Part shown: positions 13,859 to 13,890 of the stretch, one piece after another
Layout of the letters: each line of letters begins with the position of its first letter
How positions within the stretch are numbered: the first letter of the stretch is position 1
Assembly (NCBI GenBank): GCA_017354515.1
Contig: JAFMQT010000068.1
Location: forward strand, 1-13,890
Reading direction: 5' to 3'
Length of the DNA: 13,890 nt
From: Nocardia sp.
GTDB taxonomy: Bacteria; Actinomycetota; Actinomycetes; Mycobacteriales; Mycobacteriaceae
The notes under the pieces: generated by a model
What the model saw: only the letters and a program-made list of their open reading frames with translations
Told to the model about the DNA's origin: nothing
Database searches by the model: none
Made by a program: the position numbers and the translations under genes

Positions 13859-13890
13859 GCTCCGCCCTATCCACACATCCGGTCCGGCGC

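Noticed and set aside
1..13890. Defence islands, toxin-antitoxin pairs, CRISPR, transposons, biosynthetic clusters or tRNA-linked insertions.
   Set aside because: No characteristic domains, repeats or RNA genes were seen; base composition is fairly even and the genes are ordinary chromosomal ones.

Overview
The window is high-GC actinobacterial DNA, most likely from Nocardia or a close relative in the Mycobacteriales. The evidence is the codon use, frequent GTG starts, a predicted mycothiol-dependent enzyme, and a fadE25 / purE / purK / GtrA / PH-domain order that matches my recollection of the Mycobacterium tuberculosis Rv3274c-Rv3278c block. The genus is an inference. I see no tRNA, rRNA, CRISPR array, insertion sequence or phage gene.

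Layout. 1-626 (-): the N-terminal 208 residues of an NAD(P) transhydrogenase alpha subunit, cut by the left edge. 878-2856 (+): a tight three-gene run of HIT-family hydrolase, mycothiol-dependent maleylpyruvate-isomerase-family protein and S51-type peptidase. 2853-3176 (-): a small divergent GroES-family protein. 3292-5023 (+): a GlcD-like FAD oxidase and a mini-GNAT acetyltransferase. 5013-5339 (-): a conserved protein of unknown function. 5340-5578: a gene-free AT-richer gap ending in a strong hairpin. 5579-9405 (-): fadE25-like acyl-CoA dehydrogenase, TetR regulator, purE and purK, transcribed purK to purE to tetR and then, across a 174-base gap with two matching palindromes, fadE25. 9488-10033 (+): GtrA-family membrane protein. 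10095-12088 (-): a response regulator / sensor kinase pair. 12162-12704 (-): a membrane PH-domain protein. 12893-13858 (+): a diiron acyl-ACP desaturase.

How the genes fit together. PurK and PurE carry out consecutive steps of purine synthesis (AIR to N5-CAIR to CAIR) and overlap by 8 bases. The TetR protein probably controls fadE25 through the two GGCAC-N3-GTGCC palindromes in front of it. The response regulator and kinase are translationally coupled. The FAD oxidase, acyl-CoA dehydrogenase and desaturase point to carbon and lipid oxidation, but nothing ties them into one pathway.

The most distinctive feature is regulatory. At least seven genes have a TANNNT-like -10 element ending 6-7 bases before the start codon and no Shine-Dalgarno sequence, which is the signature of leaderless transcripts. 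I found no convincing new multi-gene system; the best leads are the TetR/fadE25 operators, the palindrome over the PH-gene promoter, the stand-alone GroES paralog and a kinase with an altered H-box.
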